Part shown: piece by piece, positions 1-7,798 of the stretch
Layout: each line of letters starts with the position of its first letter
Position numbering within the stretch: the first letter of the stretch is position 1
NCBI GenBank assembly: GCA_025937835.1
Contig: JAICQO010000007.1
Span: 62,001-126,000 of the forward strand
DNA length: 64,000 nucleotides
Direction: 5' to 3'
Source of the DNA: Polyangiaceae bacterium
GTDB lineage: Bacteria; Myxococcota_A; Polyangia; Polyangiales; Polyangiaceae
The notes under the pieces: generated by a model
Databases searched by the model: none
Seen by the model: only the letters and a program-made list of their open reading frames with translations
Told to the model about the DNA's origin: nothing
Translations under genes and position numbers: made by a program

Positions 1-653
1 GCCTGGGTCCAACCGGCCTGAAAGTTGTCGAGGGAGACGTCGCGCTCGGCGCGGTCATCGTCCTTGGTGAAGCAGCCGTCGGAGGCGTCGAGCGGGCTGC
101 GAACGCTCGGAGCGTCCGATTGGGCGAAGGCCGTGGTGCAGACCGTGTCGAAGCCGCGCGCGTACGACAGGACGATTTCGGTGTTTTTCTGGAAAAAGTT
201 GGTGCCCGCCGTGACCGCGAAGGCTTGAGAGCGGTAGTCGGACTCGGTGCCGTAGCTGTAGCTCACGGCGAGGTTGGTGTTCTCGCGGGTGATCGCCACG
301 CCGCCGCTCGCGACGTGACGCACGTCGTCGAACTTGGTCGCGGAAGACACGATGTCGACCGTGGCCAGACGACCGCCCTTGATCGACTCGGTGGCGCCCG
401 ACACGATGTCGGCCTCGTAGTGGGCGTCGATCGAGACCACGCCGGCGATGTGGCCGGTCACGCCGACCGATGGGTTGATGACCGTCAGGTTGCTGGTCTT
501 GGAGGGCTCGAGATAGACGTTCGTGCCGAGATCGAGGTCGAGCACCTGCGCGCGCGCGCGACCGCCGAGCAGCGACACGAGGGCGAGGGCTAGGGCGAGC
601 AGCCCGAGTCCCGGGACTCCGTGGCGTCGACGTCGTTCGAGCAAGCGTTTCAA
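1..653 (-). CDS. DUF3570-type outer-membrane protein, 3' part cut by window edge
   Basis: The visible 217 residues begin with an Arg-rich n-region, a Leu/Ala-rich hydrophobic core and an ARA|Q-type signal-peptidase site, so the protein is exported. The rest is rich in alternating polar and aromatic residues, as in outer-membrane beta-strands. It follows a DUF4266 gene by 18 bp, and DUF4266 and DUF3570 genes are known neighbours; family assignment rests on that context plus the barrel-like sequence, since the C-terminal part is outside the window. The start is taken as TTG at 653 because an in-frame TAG lies just upstream and no ATG or GTG precedes the signal peptide. Function is unknown. Confidence 0.7.
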   Translation of the reverse strand, partial: MKRLLERRRRHGVPGLGLLALALALVSLLGGRARAQVLDLDLGTNVYLEPSKTSNLTVINPSVGVTGHIAGVVSIDAHYEADIVSGATESIKGGRLATVDIVSSATKFDDVRHVASGGVAITRENTNLAVSYSYGTESDYRSQAFAVTAGTNFFQKNTEIVLSYARGFDTVCTTAFAQSDAPSVRSPLDASDGCFTKDDDRAERDVSLDNFQAGWTQ

Positions 654-671
654 GGGCGTTCTCTAAGGGGG

Positions 672-890
672 TTAGTTACAGCCGCAGCCGCCGCCCTTGA
701 CGGAGCCGCGCCCGTTCGAGCCCTCTCGAAACTCGAGCACGTGCTCTTTGGCGCGCGCGTCGGGGTCCTCGCCGTTGAACTGCATGACGGGATCGGCGAG
801 GAGCTGGCGCTGCTCGGGGCGCACGGTCGCGCAGGCAGAGGACGCGAGCGCCGCGCCGCACAGCGCGATCAGGCACAGCTTCTGCTTCAT
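672..890 (-). CDS. DUF4266 mini-lipoprotein with GGGCGCN tail
   Basis: This 72-residue protein starts with a lipoprotein signal whose lipobox ends at Cys20 (ALASSAC). The mature part is about 52 residues and ends in KGGGCGCN, the glycine/cysteine tail typical of DUF4266. A GGAGA motif lies seven bases before the ATG at 890, which favours that ATG over one fifteen bases upstream. It sits 14 bp after the SH3 protein gene and 18 bp before the DUF3570 gene, so all are probably co-transcribed. DUF4266 has no established function; the two tail cysteines could bind a metal or be modified, which is inference. Confidence 0.85.
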   Translation of the reverse strand: MKQKLCLIALCGAALASSACATVRPEQRQLLADPVMQFNGEDPDARAKEHVLEFREGSNGRGSVKGGGCGCN

Positions 891-904
891 GCGAAGGGTC
901 TCCA

Positions 905-1672
905 TCAGAAATAGGTCCCGAGCCCGGCGAGGTAAGCCTGGCGGTTCTCGTAGTCGTCTTCGGTGAAGAGCACGACGTTCGAGGCCTCGAGGCGAAACAG
1001 CAAGCGCAAGCGCAACGACACGAGCAAGCCGCCGCCCGCTCGGGCGTGGAACCAGCGACGATCGTCGGCGATGAATTCGTCGTTCGGGTTTTCGAACACA
1101 CCGCCCGCGCCGATCTGGACGAACGGCGCGATCGCCCAATCGGGGGCCAGGTTCAAGGTGCCGGACGCGCCGTACAGCAAGCGCTTGCTGTCGAGCCGCA
1201 GCGCGACGCCGATGTAGGGCTCGAAGGCGATGGCCGGGGCGATCACCAGCGCCGGGCGGATCTCCGAGTACCCGTCGCCGTCGTAGAGACCGGCCATCAG
1301 CGCGAAGCCGCCGCGCGCCGTCTGCAGCGCCGGGGGTGCGAAGATGCCTGGCTTGGAGAAGCCGGCCTCGGCGTCTTCCTCGGCAGAGATGGCCGAGACG
1401 GTGTCGCCGAGGACGTACGCGGTGCGGCCGTCGGGCAGCAAGACCTGCAGCCAGAAGCCCTTGGTCTCCCGCGTCTCGATCACGAAGGTCTCACCGCGGA
1501 CCGCGCGGTGGATGACGCGATACGAGACCCCGGGACCCGCGCGGAGCTCGGTCTCGGCCACGACGACGCGCGCGAACACGTCGGGGTCGTCCGCGGCTCG
1601 GGCAGGGGCCGCCGAGAGGGCGAGCGACAGCAGCGCCGACGCGGTCAGCGTGTGGAGTACTGCGTGGCCCAT
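905..1672 (-). CDS. Exported bacterial SH3-domain protein with barrel-like C-terminus
   Basis: The 255-residue product has a signal peptide (LALSAAPARA), then an SH3b domain at about residues 33-95 with the usual LRAGPGVSYRVI core. The second half has alternating hydrophobic strands with Gly and aromatic residues and ends in Tyr-Phe, the terminal aromatic expected of an outer-membrane beta-barrel protein. It is predicted to be anchored in the outer membrane with an SH3 domain facing the periplasm, where such domains often contact peptidoglycan. The start overlaps the upstream lipoprotein gene by 28 bp, suggesting translational coupling. Exact role unknown. Confidence 0.75.
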   Translation of the reverse strand: MGHAVLHTLTASALLSLALSAAPARAADDPDVFARVVVAETELRAGPGVSYRVIHRAVRGETFVIETRETKGFWLQVLLPDGRTAYVLGDTVSAISAEEDAEAGFSKPGIFAPPALQTARGGFALMAGLYDGDGYSEIRPALVIAPAIAFEPYIGVALRLDSKRLLYGASGTLNLAPDWAIAPFVQIGAGGVFENPNDEFIADDRRWFHARAGGGLLVSLRLRLLFRLEASNVVLFTEDDYENRQAYLAGLGTYF

Positions 1673-2148
1673 TGGCGAATCACGTCCGCTTCGGCGCTCT
1701 CCGGCTCGAACACGGTGCGCGGGTGCTGCGCCTGCCCCGTCGGGTAGCGCAAGAGCGGCGCCTGATCGGGGTTTCTGCGCATGCGCGCCTGCGCGGTTTG
1801 GTAATTCTGCGCCGCCGTCGGCGGGATGCTGACGCTCGCGGGGACGACGCCGTTGCAGGTGTCGGCGACGGGGTTCATGTACTCGCTGAACCGGAAACTG
1901 GTCACGCTCGAGTGGCAGCCGTTCGGGGGGTCGCCCGCAGCCGGGTTGCCCGGACCACACCCGCTCTGGAACAGAACCGGCTCGACACGACAGTAGAAGA
2001 AGCCCTGATCGAAAACGACCTCGGAGACGCTGAAGTCGGGGCCCTGATCGACCGTCGAGGGGAAAAGTCCATGATCGCCGCACCCCGCCACAGCGAGCAG
2101 CAGCAGCACGGCCTCCCAGGACGGACCCACGACACGTGGACGACTCAC
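1645..2148 (-). CDS. Lipoprotein with spaced Cys...CH motif (possible haem or metal site)
   Basis: The 167-residue protein has a lipoprotein signal (LLLAVAGC) and is the first gene of the minus-strand envelope operon. A central segment reads YCRVEPVLFQSGCG followed after a Gly/Pro loop by NGCHSS. This resembles the 'first Cys, loop, Cys-His' arrangement of the divergent cytochrome-c-like domains found in many myxobacterial lipoproteins, although the loop is far longer than in CxxCH, so haem attachment is uncertain. A further Cys (ADTCNG) could form a disulfide. The gene overlaps the next one by 28 bp. Confidence 0.65.
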   Translation of the reverse strand: MSRPRVVGPSWEAVLLLLAVAGCGDHGLFPSTVDQGPDFSVSEVVFDQGFFYCRVEPVLFQSGCGPGNPAAGDPPNGCHSSVTSFRFSEYMNPVADTCNGVVPASVSIPPTAAQNYQTAQARMRRNPDQAPLLRYPTGQAQHPRTVFEPESAEADVIRQWATQYSTR

Positions 2149-2431
2149 GTTAGCGAAACGCTACACCGTTCGAGAGCTGCGGGAATAGATTTTCCTGAGC
2201 TCTGCCGAGGGGTTGGAGCTCACCCGGCCTCGGACCCGCGAGCACCCGGGCGCCTAGTTACCTACATAAATAACTGCACGCTTCACGTGAGCCTTGAGTT
2301 CGCTCCCCGACCCCGTTAACAGTTTGCCCCGTCGGCCCGGCCTGTAGCATGATTGCCTACACCAACCTACGCTCAGTGCCCCTCGAGCGCAGGCGGAATG
2401 GCTGGGCGTCAGCTCTGGAGACTCGATCCTG
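2149..2431. promoter_or_regulatory. Intergenic divergent promoter region
   Basis: This gap separates the leftward envelope operon from the rightward 2432 gene and must hold promoters for both. It is locally AT-richer around 2264-2280. A TTCACGTGAG sequence at 2282-2291 differs by one base from the palindrome TTCACGTGAA that occurs twice near 58.3 kb. No convincing -35/-10 pair or RNA gene is seen. Confidence 0.3.
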
Positions 2432-2602
2432 ATGAAGATCAACCCCTGGTATCTCGCGGCGCCTCTTCCGTTCTGTCTCCTCGCCGTGCACGAGGCGCTG
2501 GGGGCCCAGCTCCTGGTGCTGGGCGTGACCCTCGGGATCTTTTTCGGAACCCTCTCGCTCCGGCGTCCCGCTGCTGGTGACGCCACGACGACGCACCACT
2601 GA
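2432..2602 (+). CDS. Small membrane protein (56 aa)
   Basis: The ATG at 2432 opens a 56-codon frame ending at TGA 2600-2602. Residues 4-44 are almost wholly hydrophobic, giving one long or two short transmembrane helices, followed by a short polar tail ending in two His. A GGAG motif lies about 11 bases upstream. The stop codon overlaps a CTG that is the most upstream possible start of the next gene, so the two may be translationally coupled. I do not recognise the family. Confidence 0.5.
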   Translation: MKINPWYLAAPLPFCLLAVHEALGAQLLVLGVTLGIFFGTLSLRRPAAGDATTTHH

Positions 2603-2721
2603 TCGATCCCGAGAGCGAACCGCCGCGCTCGAGTGAGCGCATCTCCACGCTGCCGAGCGCGCCGCGGCTGAAGCGTCTCGACGACTTTGGTCTGCCCGAC
2701 ATCGAGGCCGTCCGGCTGATT

Positions 2722-3714
2722 TTGACGGGCAGCTCGGTCATCGACTGGCACCGGCTCAATCTGGCGGATCCGACGCTGGCGCGCCGCTTCATCGAGAACC
2801 ACGAGCTCTACCTCGATCAACCGAAGGATCGCGCCTTCATGCAGCAGGTTCAGCGCGATAGCGTGAGCTACCTGCGGCGGCACTTCAACTTCAAGATCCC
2901 GAAGCCGATCGAGAACGCTTCGATCGAGCAGCTGCTGCAGATCGCGTCCGGATACGGGCACCGCCAGGTCTGCGCCTGCACCGTGCTCAAGGCGATGCAG
3001 ATCATCAATCACATGGCCGGCCGCGAGCTCTTGTTTCGCTTGCCGGTCAGCGACCGTGACCTGTTCCACCTCGTCGAAGAGAAGGTCTACCGCATCGTCG
3101 GCACGATGCTGAGCGAGGGCTTCCCGATCACCGAGTTCATCGGCGGCCGGAAGAACCTGGATTCGACGTACACCAAGCTGTTGTCCCGACCGGAGGCCAC
3201 GGCCGCGGCGCTCTACGACAAGCTCCGGTTCCGGATCGTCACCCGCACGCGCGACGACGTGCTGCCCGTGCTCCTCTACCTGACGGAGCAGCTCTTCCCC
3301 TTCAACTACGTGGTGCCGAAGCAGAGCACCAACACCATCTTCGACTGGCACCAGCTGTTCAGCGACCACCCGAACTGGGATAAGGTCAGAGATCGGCTGC
3401 AGACGCCGCTCGAGCTGTCGTTCGCGCCGAACGACAACCGCTTCACGGCGCCGAGCTACCGCGTCGTTCAGTTCGTGACCGAGGTGCCGGTGCGGGTTCC
3501 CCCCCACCTGATGGAGCTCGCGCCTCCCGGCTCCGAGAGCCTCGGCCCGATCGTCTACGTGCTCTGCGAGTTCCAGATCCTCGACGCGCAGAGCGAGGCC
3601 GTGAACGAGACCGGCGATGCGAGCCACGACCGCTACAAGGCGCGCCAGAGGAACGCCGTGTTCCGCCGCCTGCGCGGGGGCGACCGCCCCAGGGGCCCGG
3701 CTTCCGATCGCTGA
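2722..3714 (+). CDS. TIGR04552-family protein (RelA/SpoT-fold-like)
   Basis: The protein matches the myxobacterial TIGR04552 type by segments such as SVIDWHRLN, ASGYGHRQVCACTVLK, YDKLRFRIVTR and LFPFNYVVP. The KLRFRIVTR...NYVVP part is reminiscent of the RelA/SpoT synthetase core, so nucleotide binding is possible but unproven. The first standard start is TTG 2722, used here. Clearly coding, family-like sequence (LDDFGLPDIEAVRLI) extends upstream in frame to a stop at 2578, and the only start-like codon early in that stretch is CTG 2599. The true protein is therefore probably about 40 residues longer. The last 20 residues are Arg/Gly/Pro-rich and poorly conserved in appearance. Confidence 0.7.
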   Translation: MTGSSVIDWHRLNLADPTLARRFIENHELYLDQPKDRAFMQQVQRDSVSYLRRHFNFKIPKPIENASIEQLLQIASGYGHRQVCACTVLKAMQIINHMAGRELLFRLPVSDRDLFHLVEEKVYRIVGTMLSEGFPITEFIGGRKNLDSTYTKLLSRPEATAAALYDKLRFRIVTRTRDDVLPVLLYLTEQLFPFNYVVPKQSTNTIFDWHQLFSDHPNWDKVRDRLQTPLELSFAPNDNRFTAPSYRVVQFVTEVPVRVPPHLMELAPPGSESLGPIVYVLCEFQILDAQSEAVNETGDASHDRYKARQRNAVFRRLRGGDRPRGPASDR

Positions 3715-3818
3715 AAGCCGGCTGTAATTCGCCGGTTTGGCTGGGAAAATCGTCGCGGGCGCCGATCTTTGGAAATGCGCCTGCAGAAATCCCCAGAAAT
3801 GGGTTAGTGAAGCCGACC

Positions 3819-4328
3819 ATGCGCATCTACAGCGCCAAGGTTCCGAAGCTTTCGGCCGCCATCGTGACCGCGGTCACACGCGAAAACGACGTGGAGGTGA
3901 CCTCACCGAGGGAGGTTCAGCTCGATGTCGAGGCGGTGCTGAACCAATACGTCAAGGACGAGCAGGAAGTCGCCGAACGCGCGAAGAACCTGATGGCGCA
4001 GCGCAACCTGCCCCAGACCGAGTTCAACCGGATCAAGAAGCTCGTCGCCGACGAGCGCAAGATCAAGATCGGCGACGACGCCATCGACTACATCCTCGAT
4101 CAGCTGGTGGAGATGCTGATGCACTCCGCGAACGTCGAGGAGATCTTCGCCGAGGACTACGTGCTGCGCCGCAAGATGCGCGAGCCGCTGCGCGCCGAAG
4201 CCGCCCAGGAGCAAGAGCTGCAGAACGAGGTGCGCGCTCAGCTCCGGCACGTGCAGGAAGGCACGTCGAAGTGGGAGGTCGAGTACCATCGGATGATGGA
4301 CGACCTGAAGCGCCGCAAGGGGCTCTAG
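3819..4328 (+). CDS. DUF507 family protein
   Basis: The 169-residue protein begins MRIYSAKVPKL, the usual opening of DUF507 proteins, which supports ATG 3819 over the GTG at 3807. It is highly charged and helical throughout with no signal peptide or membrane segment, so it is cytoplasmic. Two similar halves are suggested by the repeated 'basic helix, IDYIxxxLVExL' pattern, as in other full-length members. The family has no known function. The gene lies about 30 bp before yicC and may share its transcript. Confidence 0.8.
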   Translation: MRIYSAKVPKLSAAIVTAVTRENDVEVTSPREVQLDVEAVLNQYVKDEQEVAERAKNLMAQRNLPQTEFNRIKKLVADERKIKIGDDAIDYILDQLVEMLMHSANVEEIFAEDYVLRRKMREPLRAEAAQEQELQNEVRAQLRHVQEGTSKWEVEYHRMMDDLKRRKGL

Positions 4329-4359
4329 TCGTTCACGAGCCGCGCGAACCCGACCACTC

Positions 4360-5232
4360 ATGAGAAGCATGACCGGATTCGGCGCGGGGGAAGCGTCGTT
4401 CGGCGCGGGCCGTCTGACGCTGGAGCTCCGCGCGCTGAACCACCGTCACACCGAGATCCGGGTGCGCATGCCGAGCGAGCTGCTCGACCAGGGCGGCTTC
4501 GTCGAGCAGCTGGCACGCGAGCGGCTCGGCCGCGGCCGCTTCGACGTCGGAGTCCGGCTCGCGGGAGGTGACGTCGCTCACGCCCGCTTCTCGCGCGAGC
4601 GCGCGCGCTCGCTGTACTCGTCCCTGCTCGAGCTGCGCGACGCGCTCGCTCCCGGGGCCGAGGTGCCGTTCACGGCCGTGACGGCGCTGCCGGAGCTGAT
4701 CACGACGCCGCCGGACCTCGACACGGAAGGCCTGCGCGAGGCGCTGCGCGCGGCGTTCGAGTACGCGCAGGCGGACCTCGACGCGATGCGCGTCACGGAG
4801 GGTCGCGCGCTTTCGGCGGACATTCGCGGCCACCTGGAGCGCTGCCGGAGCCTGTCACTCGAGATCGGGCAGCGCGCAGCGGGCCTCGTCGAGGCGCAGC
4901 GGGCGCGGCTCACGGAGCGGCTGCAGCGCCTGCTCGACGGCGCGAACCTGAAGGTCGACGCGGCGCGGCTCGAGCAAGAGCTCGCCATCTACGCCGACAA
5001 GAGCGACATTGCCGAGGAACTTTCGCGACTTACGAGCCATTTCGAGTTCTTCGCCGGCGCCCTCTTGGGCGACGGAGCCATTGGCCGGCGTCTGGAATTC
5101 GTGCTTCAGGAGATCGGGCGCGAGTCGAACACCATCGCCTCGAAATGCCAGGATGCGCCGATCGCGCAGCTGGTGGTCGAGCTGAAGACCGAGATCGAGC
5201 GGATCCGCGAGCAGGTACAGAATGTCGAGTGA
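4360..5232 (+). CDS. yicC: YicC-family endoribonuclease
   Basis: The 290-residue product starts MRSMTGFGAGE and has the N-terminal YicC domain (residues 1-155) with LRALNHRHTEIRVRMP. The C-terminal DUF1732 domain contains GRRLEFVLQEIGRESNTIASK, where YicC enzymes carry their conserved acidic and His/Arg residues. YicC proteins are cytoplasmic endoribonucleases that cleave RNA and promote sRNA decay in enterobacteria. The gene overlaps the start of gmk by 11 bp, a pairing conserved across many bacteria. Confidence 0.93.
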   Translation: MRSMTGFGAGEASFGAGRLTLELRALNHRHTEIRVRMPSELLDQGGFVEQLARERLGRGRFDVGVRLAGGDVAHARFSRERARSLYSSLLELRDALAPGAEVPFTAVTALPELITTPPDLDTEGLREALRAAFEYAQADLDAMRVTEGRALSADIRGHLERCRSLSLEIGQRAAGLVEAQRARLTERLQRLLDGANLKVDAARLEQELAIYADKSDIAEELSRLTSHFEFFAGALLGDGAIGRRLEFVLQEIGRESNTIASKCQDAPIAQLVVELKTEIERIREQVQNVE

Positions 5233-5872
5233 AGAGCCGCTGCAGCTGATCGTGTCGTCGCCCTCGGGCGCGGGCAAGACGACCCTGACGACGCGCCTGC
5301 TCGAGCTCGTCCCCGGGCTGCGCTTCAGCATCTCCCACACGACGCGCAAGCCGCGCCCGAACGAGCAGGACGGCCGCGAGTACCACTTCGTGGACCGCGA
5401 CAGCTTCGTGAAGCTGATCCGCGACGAGGCCTTCCTCGAGTGGGCCGAGGTCCACGGCAACCTGTACGGCACGGCGCGCGCCGAAATCGACCGTTCCAGC
5501 AGCGCGCGCGGCATCATCTTCGATGTCGATCACCAGGGCGCGCGGCAGATCAAGAGCTCGTCGCCGGACGCGGTGGCGGTGTTCATCCTGCCCCCGAGCA
5601 TGGTCGATTTGGAGCGGCGCCTGCGCGGCCGGCGCAGCGAGGACGAGGCCACGATCACCCGGCGCTTCCGGGCAGCGCTCGAAGAGATCGCCCATTACGG
5701 CATGTTCGACTACGTGCTCGTGAACGACGACCTGTCGGAGGCCACCACGCGCCTGGTCTCGATCTTCCGCGCCGAAGAGTGCCGGCGCCGCCGCGCCGCG
5801 GGCTGGGCGGAGCGCCTGCTCGCCGAGGGCCGCGGCTTCGGCGGCACGCAACCGCCCTCGCAGTCGACGTGA
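5222..5872 (+). CDS. gmk: Guanylate kinase
   Basis: The 216-residue enzyme phosphorylates GMP to GDP with ATP. The P-loop is SSPSGAGKTTL near the N-terminus, followed by the GMP-binding region ISHTTRKPRPNEQDGREYHFV and the lid region RLRGRRSEDEATITRR. The C-terminal 20 residues are an extra Gly/Ser/Pro tail. The start overlaps yicC by 11 bp, so the two are coupled. Confidence 0.97.
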   Translation: MSSEEPLQLIVSSPSGAGKTTLTTRLLELVPGLRFSISHTTRKPRPNEQDGREYHFVDRDSFVKLIRDEAFLEWAEVHGNLYGTARAEIDRSSSARGIIFDVDHQGARQIKSSSPDAVAVFILPPSMVDLERRLRGRRSEDEATITRRFRAALEEIAHYGMFDYVLVNDDLSEATTRLVSIFRAEECRRRRAAGWAERLLAEGRGFGGTQPPSQST

Positions 5873-5925
5873 CCCGAGAAGCTCGTGCCCTGCCCCTGAA
5901 AAGACCCGCAATGTCGAGGAACCTG

Positions 5926-6852
5926 ATGAACCCGAATTCGAGAAACCGCGCCCAACCCCTGCTGATCGTCGGCTCCGTGGCATTCGACGATCTCGAGCTG
6001 CCGAGCGGCTCGTTCCCGAACACCCTGGGCGGGGCCGCGACTTACGCCGCGCATGCCGCCAGCTTGTTCGCCCCGGTTCAGGTGGTGGGCGTGGTCGGGG
6101 AAGACTTCCCGGAGTCCGTGCTGGAAGGGCTCCGCTCGCGCGGCGTCGACACGGCGGGGATTGAGCGGCGCGCCGGCAAGACCTTCCGCTGGGCGGGGCG
6201 CTACGCCGACAACCTCGGCAGCCGCACCACGCTCGATACGCAGCTGAATGTGTTTGCGGATTTCCGGCCACGCTTGCCGGAGAGCTACCGCGACACGCCG
6301 TTCGTGATGCTCGGCAACATCCAGCCCGCCCTGCAGCTCGAGGTGCTCGCCCAGGCGAAGTCGCCGCGGCTCGTGGCCGCCGACACCATGAACTTTTGGA
6401 TCTCCGGCGAGCGCCCGGCGCTGTGCGAGGTGCTGGCCAAGGTCGACCTGCTCGTGATCAACGACGAGGAGCTGCGCCAGCTCGCGGAGGATCACAACAT
6501 CAAGCGCGCGGCGCGCTACGTGATGGGGCTCGGGCCGAAGCGGCTGATCGTGAAACGCGGTGAATACGGCGCGCTGTTGTTCGACCAGAACAGCACGTTC
6601 TTCGCGCCCGCCTACCCGCTCGAGACCGAGGTCGATCCGACCGGCGCCGGGGACACCTTCGCGGGCGCGCTGCTCGGCTACCTCGCGCAGTCCGACGGCC
6701 TCGACGAGGGCACGATCCGGCGCGCGGTGATGATCGCGGCGACGGTGGCCTCGTTCTGCATCGAAGACGTCGGGCCGAAGCGGCTCGCGACGCTCACGCA
6801 GACCGAAATCGCTCAGCGGCTCGAAGAGCTCTCGTCGCTGGTCCGGCTCTAG
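5926..6852 (+). CDS. PfkB-family sugar/nucleoside kinase
   Basis: A ribokinase/adenosine-kinase-fold protein of 308 residues. It opens with LLIVGSVAFDDLELPSG and the GGAATYAAHAASLF substrate segment, and carries the C-terminal signature DPTGAGDTFAGALLGYL, in which the Asp of GAGD is the catalytic base. VINDEEL is the usual mid-domain motif. The start at 5926 is chosen because GAGGA precedes it by five bases; ATG 5911 lacks a ribosome site but is in frame. The substrate cannot be told from sequence. Its C-terminus faces a convergent gene only 9 bp away. Confidence 0.9.
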   Translation: MNPNSRNRAQPLLIVGSVAFDDLELPSGSFPNTLGGAATYAAHAASLFAPVQVVGVVGEDFPESVLEGLRSRGVDTAGIERRAGKTFRWAGRYADNLGSRTTLDTQLNVFADFRPRLPESYRDTPFVMLGNIQPALQLEVLAQAKSPRLVAADTMNFWISGERPALCEVLAKVDLLVINDEELRQLAEDHNIKRAARYVMGLGPKRLIVKRGEYGALLFDQNSTFFAPAYPLETEVDPTGAGDTFAGALLGYLAQSDGLDEGTIRRAVMIAATVASFCIEDVGPKRLATLTQTEIAQRLEELSSLVRL

Positions 6853-6861
6853 TGACCGGCG

Positions 6862-7125
6862 CTACGCCGCGTTGAGGTCGGGAACCGAGGCGCGGCTGGC
6901 TCCGAGGGCCGGCCCGTCCACGGCTGCGCGCTCCGCGGCGACGATCTGGAGCAGCTCCCGCGCCTCGACCAGGCCGGCCTCGAGCAGGACGCGCATGTAG
7001 CCGTCCACCAAGCCACTGGCGCGGGCCAGCCGGGCGTAGGTCGAGCCCTCACTCCGGAGCCGGAGCGCCTCCCGCACCAAAGATCGCAGGGTTTCGAGCA
7101 TCTCGACTTTCGACTTGTTGTGCAT
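6862..7125 (-). CDS. Small helical protein of unknown function (87 aa)
   Basis: An 87-residue, mostly helical, Leu/Ala/Arg/Glu-rich protein with no signal peptide. The segment YARLARASGLVDGYMRVLLEAGLV resembles a helix-turn-helix arrangement, but too weakly to call DNA binding. It is convergent with the PfkB gene and divergent from panD, with a 173-bp shared upstream region. I do not recognise it. Confidence 0.6.
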   Translation of the reverse strand: MHNKSKVEMLETLRSLVREALRLRSEGSTYARLARASGLVDGYMRVLLEAGLVEARELLQIVAAERAAVDGPALGASRASVPDLNAA

Positions 7126-7298
7126 GGGGAGACAGCCTCGGTTCGCCCCTGTCGGTATCGACGATTGCGCTCACAGGCCAAGTTTCCTGACCCACCCCCG
7201 GCTTTGACGAGAGCCGGACGCGGCCTTATGTTCCTCGAGTTGCGCAGATGGACCCGCGATCGGGCGGGCCGCCATGCGGCAACTTCCGAGGAGCTCCT

Positions 7299-7700
7299 GT
7301 GAAGCTCACCCTGTTCAAGTCGAAAATCCACCACGCCACGGTCACCCACGCCGACGTGGCGTACGAGGGCAGCGTCACGATCGATCGCGATCTGATGGAC
7401 GCCGCCAACATCCTCCCGTTCGAAGCGGTGCATATCTGGAACGTGACGCGCGGCACGCGCCTGATGACGTACGCGCTCGAGGGCCCGCGTGGCAGCGGCG
7501 CGATCTGCGTCAACGGCGCCGCCGCCCACCTGAATCAGCCCGGCGATCAGGTGATCTTGGCCACATTCGCGGAGATGACCGAGGAGGAGGCGCGGCGGCA
7601 CGTGCCGACCGTGATCCGCCTGGACGCGAAGAACCGCAAGCGTGCGGTGGGCCCGGAAGCGCCCGGACCGGTCCTGGATTCTATCGGTCTTTTGACCTGA
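7299..7700 (+). CDS. panD: Aspartate 1-decarboxylase proenzyme
   Basis: PanD makes beta-alanine from aspartate for pantothenate and coenzyme A. The 133-residue proenzyme self-cleaves between Gly24 and Ser25 (YEGSV), and Ser25 becomes the pyruvoyl cofactor. It contains [26 protein letters not shown] and NGAAAHL, all family hallmarks. The GTG start at 7299 is preceded by GAGGAG at a five-base spacing, which decides the start. Confidence 0.95.
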   Translation: MKLTLFKSKIHHATVTHADVAYEGSVTIDRDLMDAANILPFEAVHIWNVTRGTRLMTYALEGPRGSGAICVNGAAAHLNQPGDQVILATFAEMTEEEARRHVPTVIRLDAKNRKRAVGPEAPGPVLDSIGLLT

Positions 7701-7798
7701 ATCGGGGCAATTTTCCGTTCTACCGTGCCGCGATCGATGCTTCGCGAAGGCGCGTTATTGCCCTCTTTTCGCTCGAGGGTGGTAAGTAGGGCCCGGTA

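Noticed and set aside
7289-7298. AGGAGCTCCT palindrome shared by the panD start (7289) and the kinase start (61749)
   Set aside because: GAGGAGCTC is frequent here as Glu-Glu-Leu codons and as ribosome-site context; two copies are not enough to claim an RNA switch.
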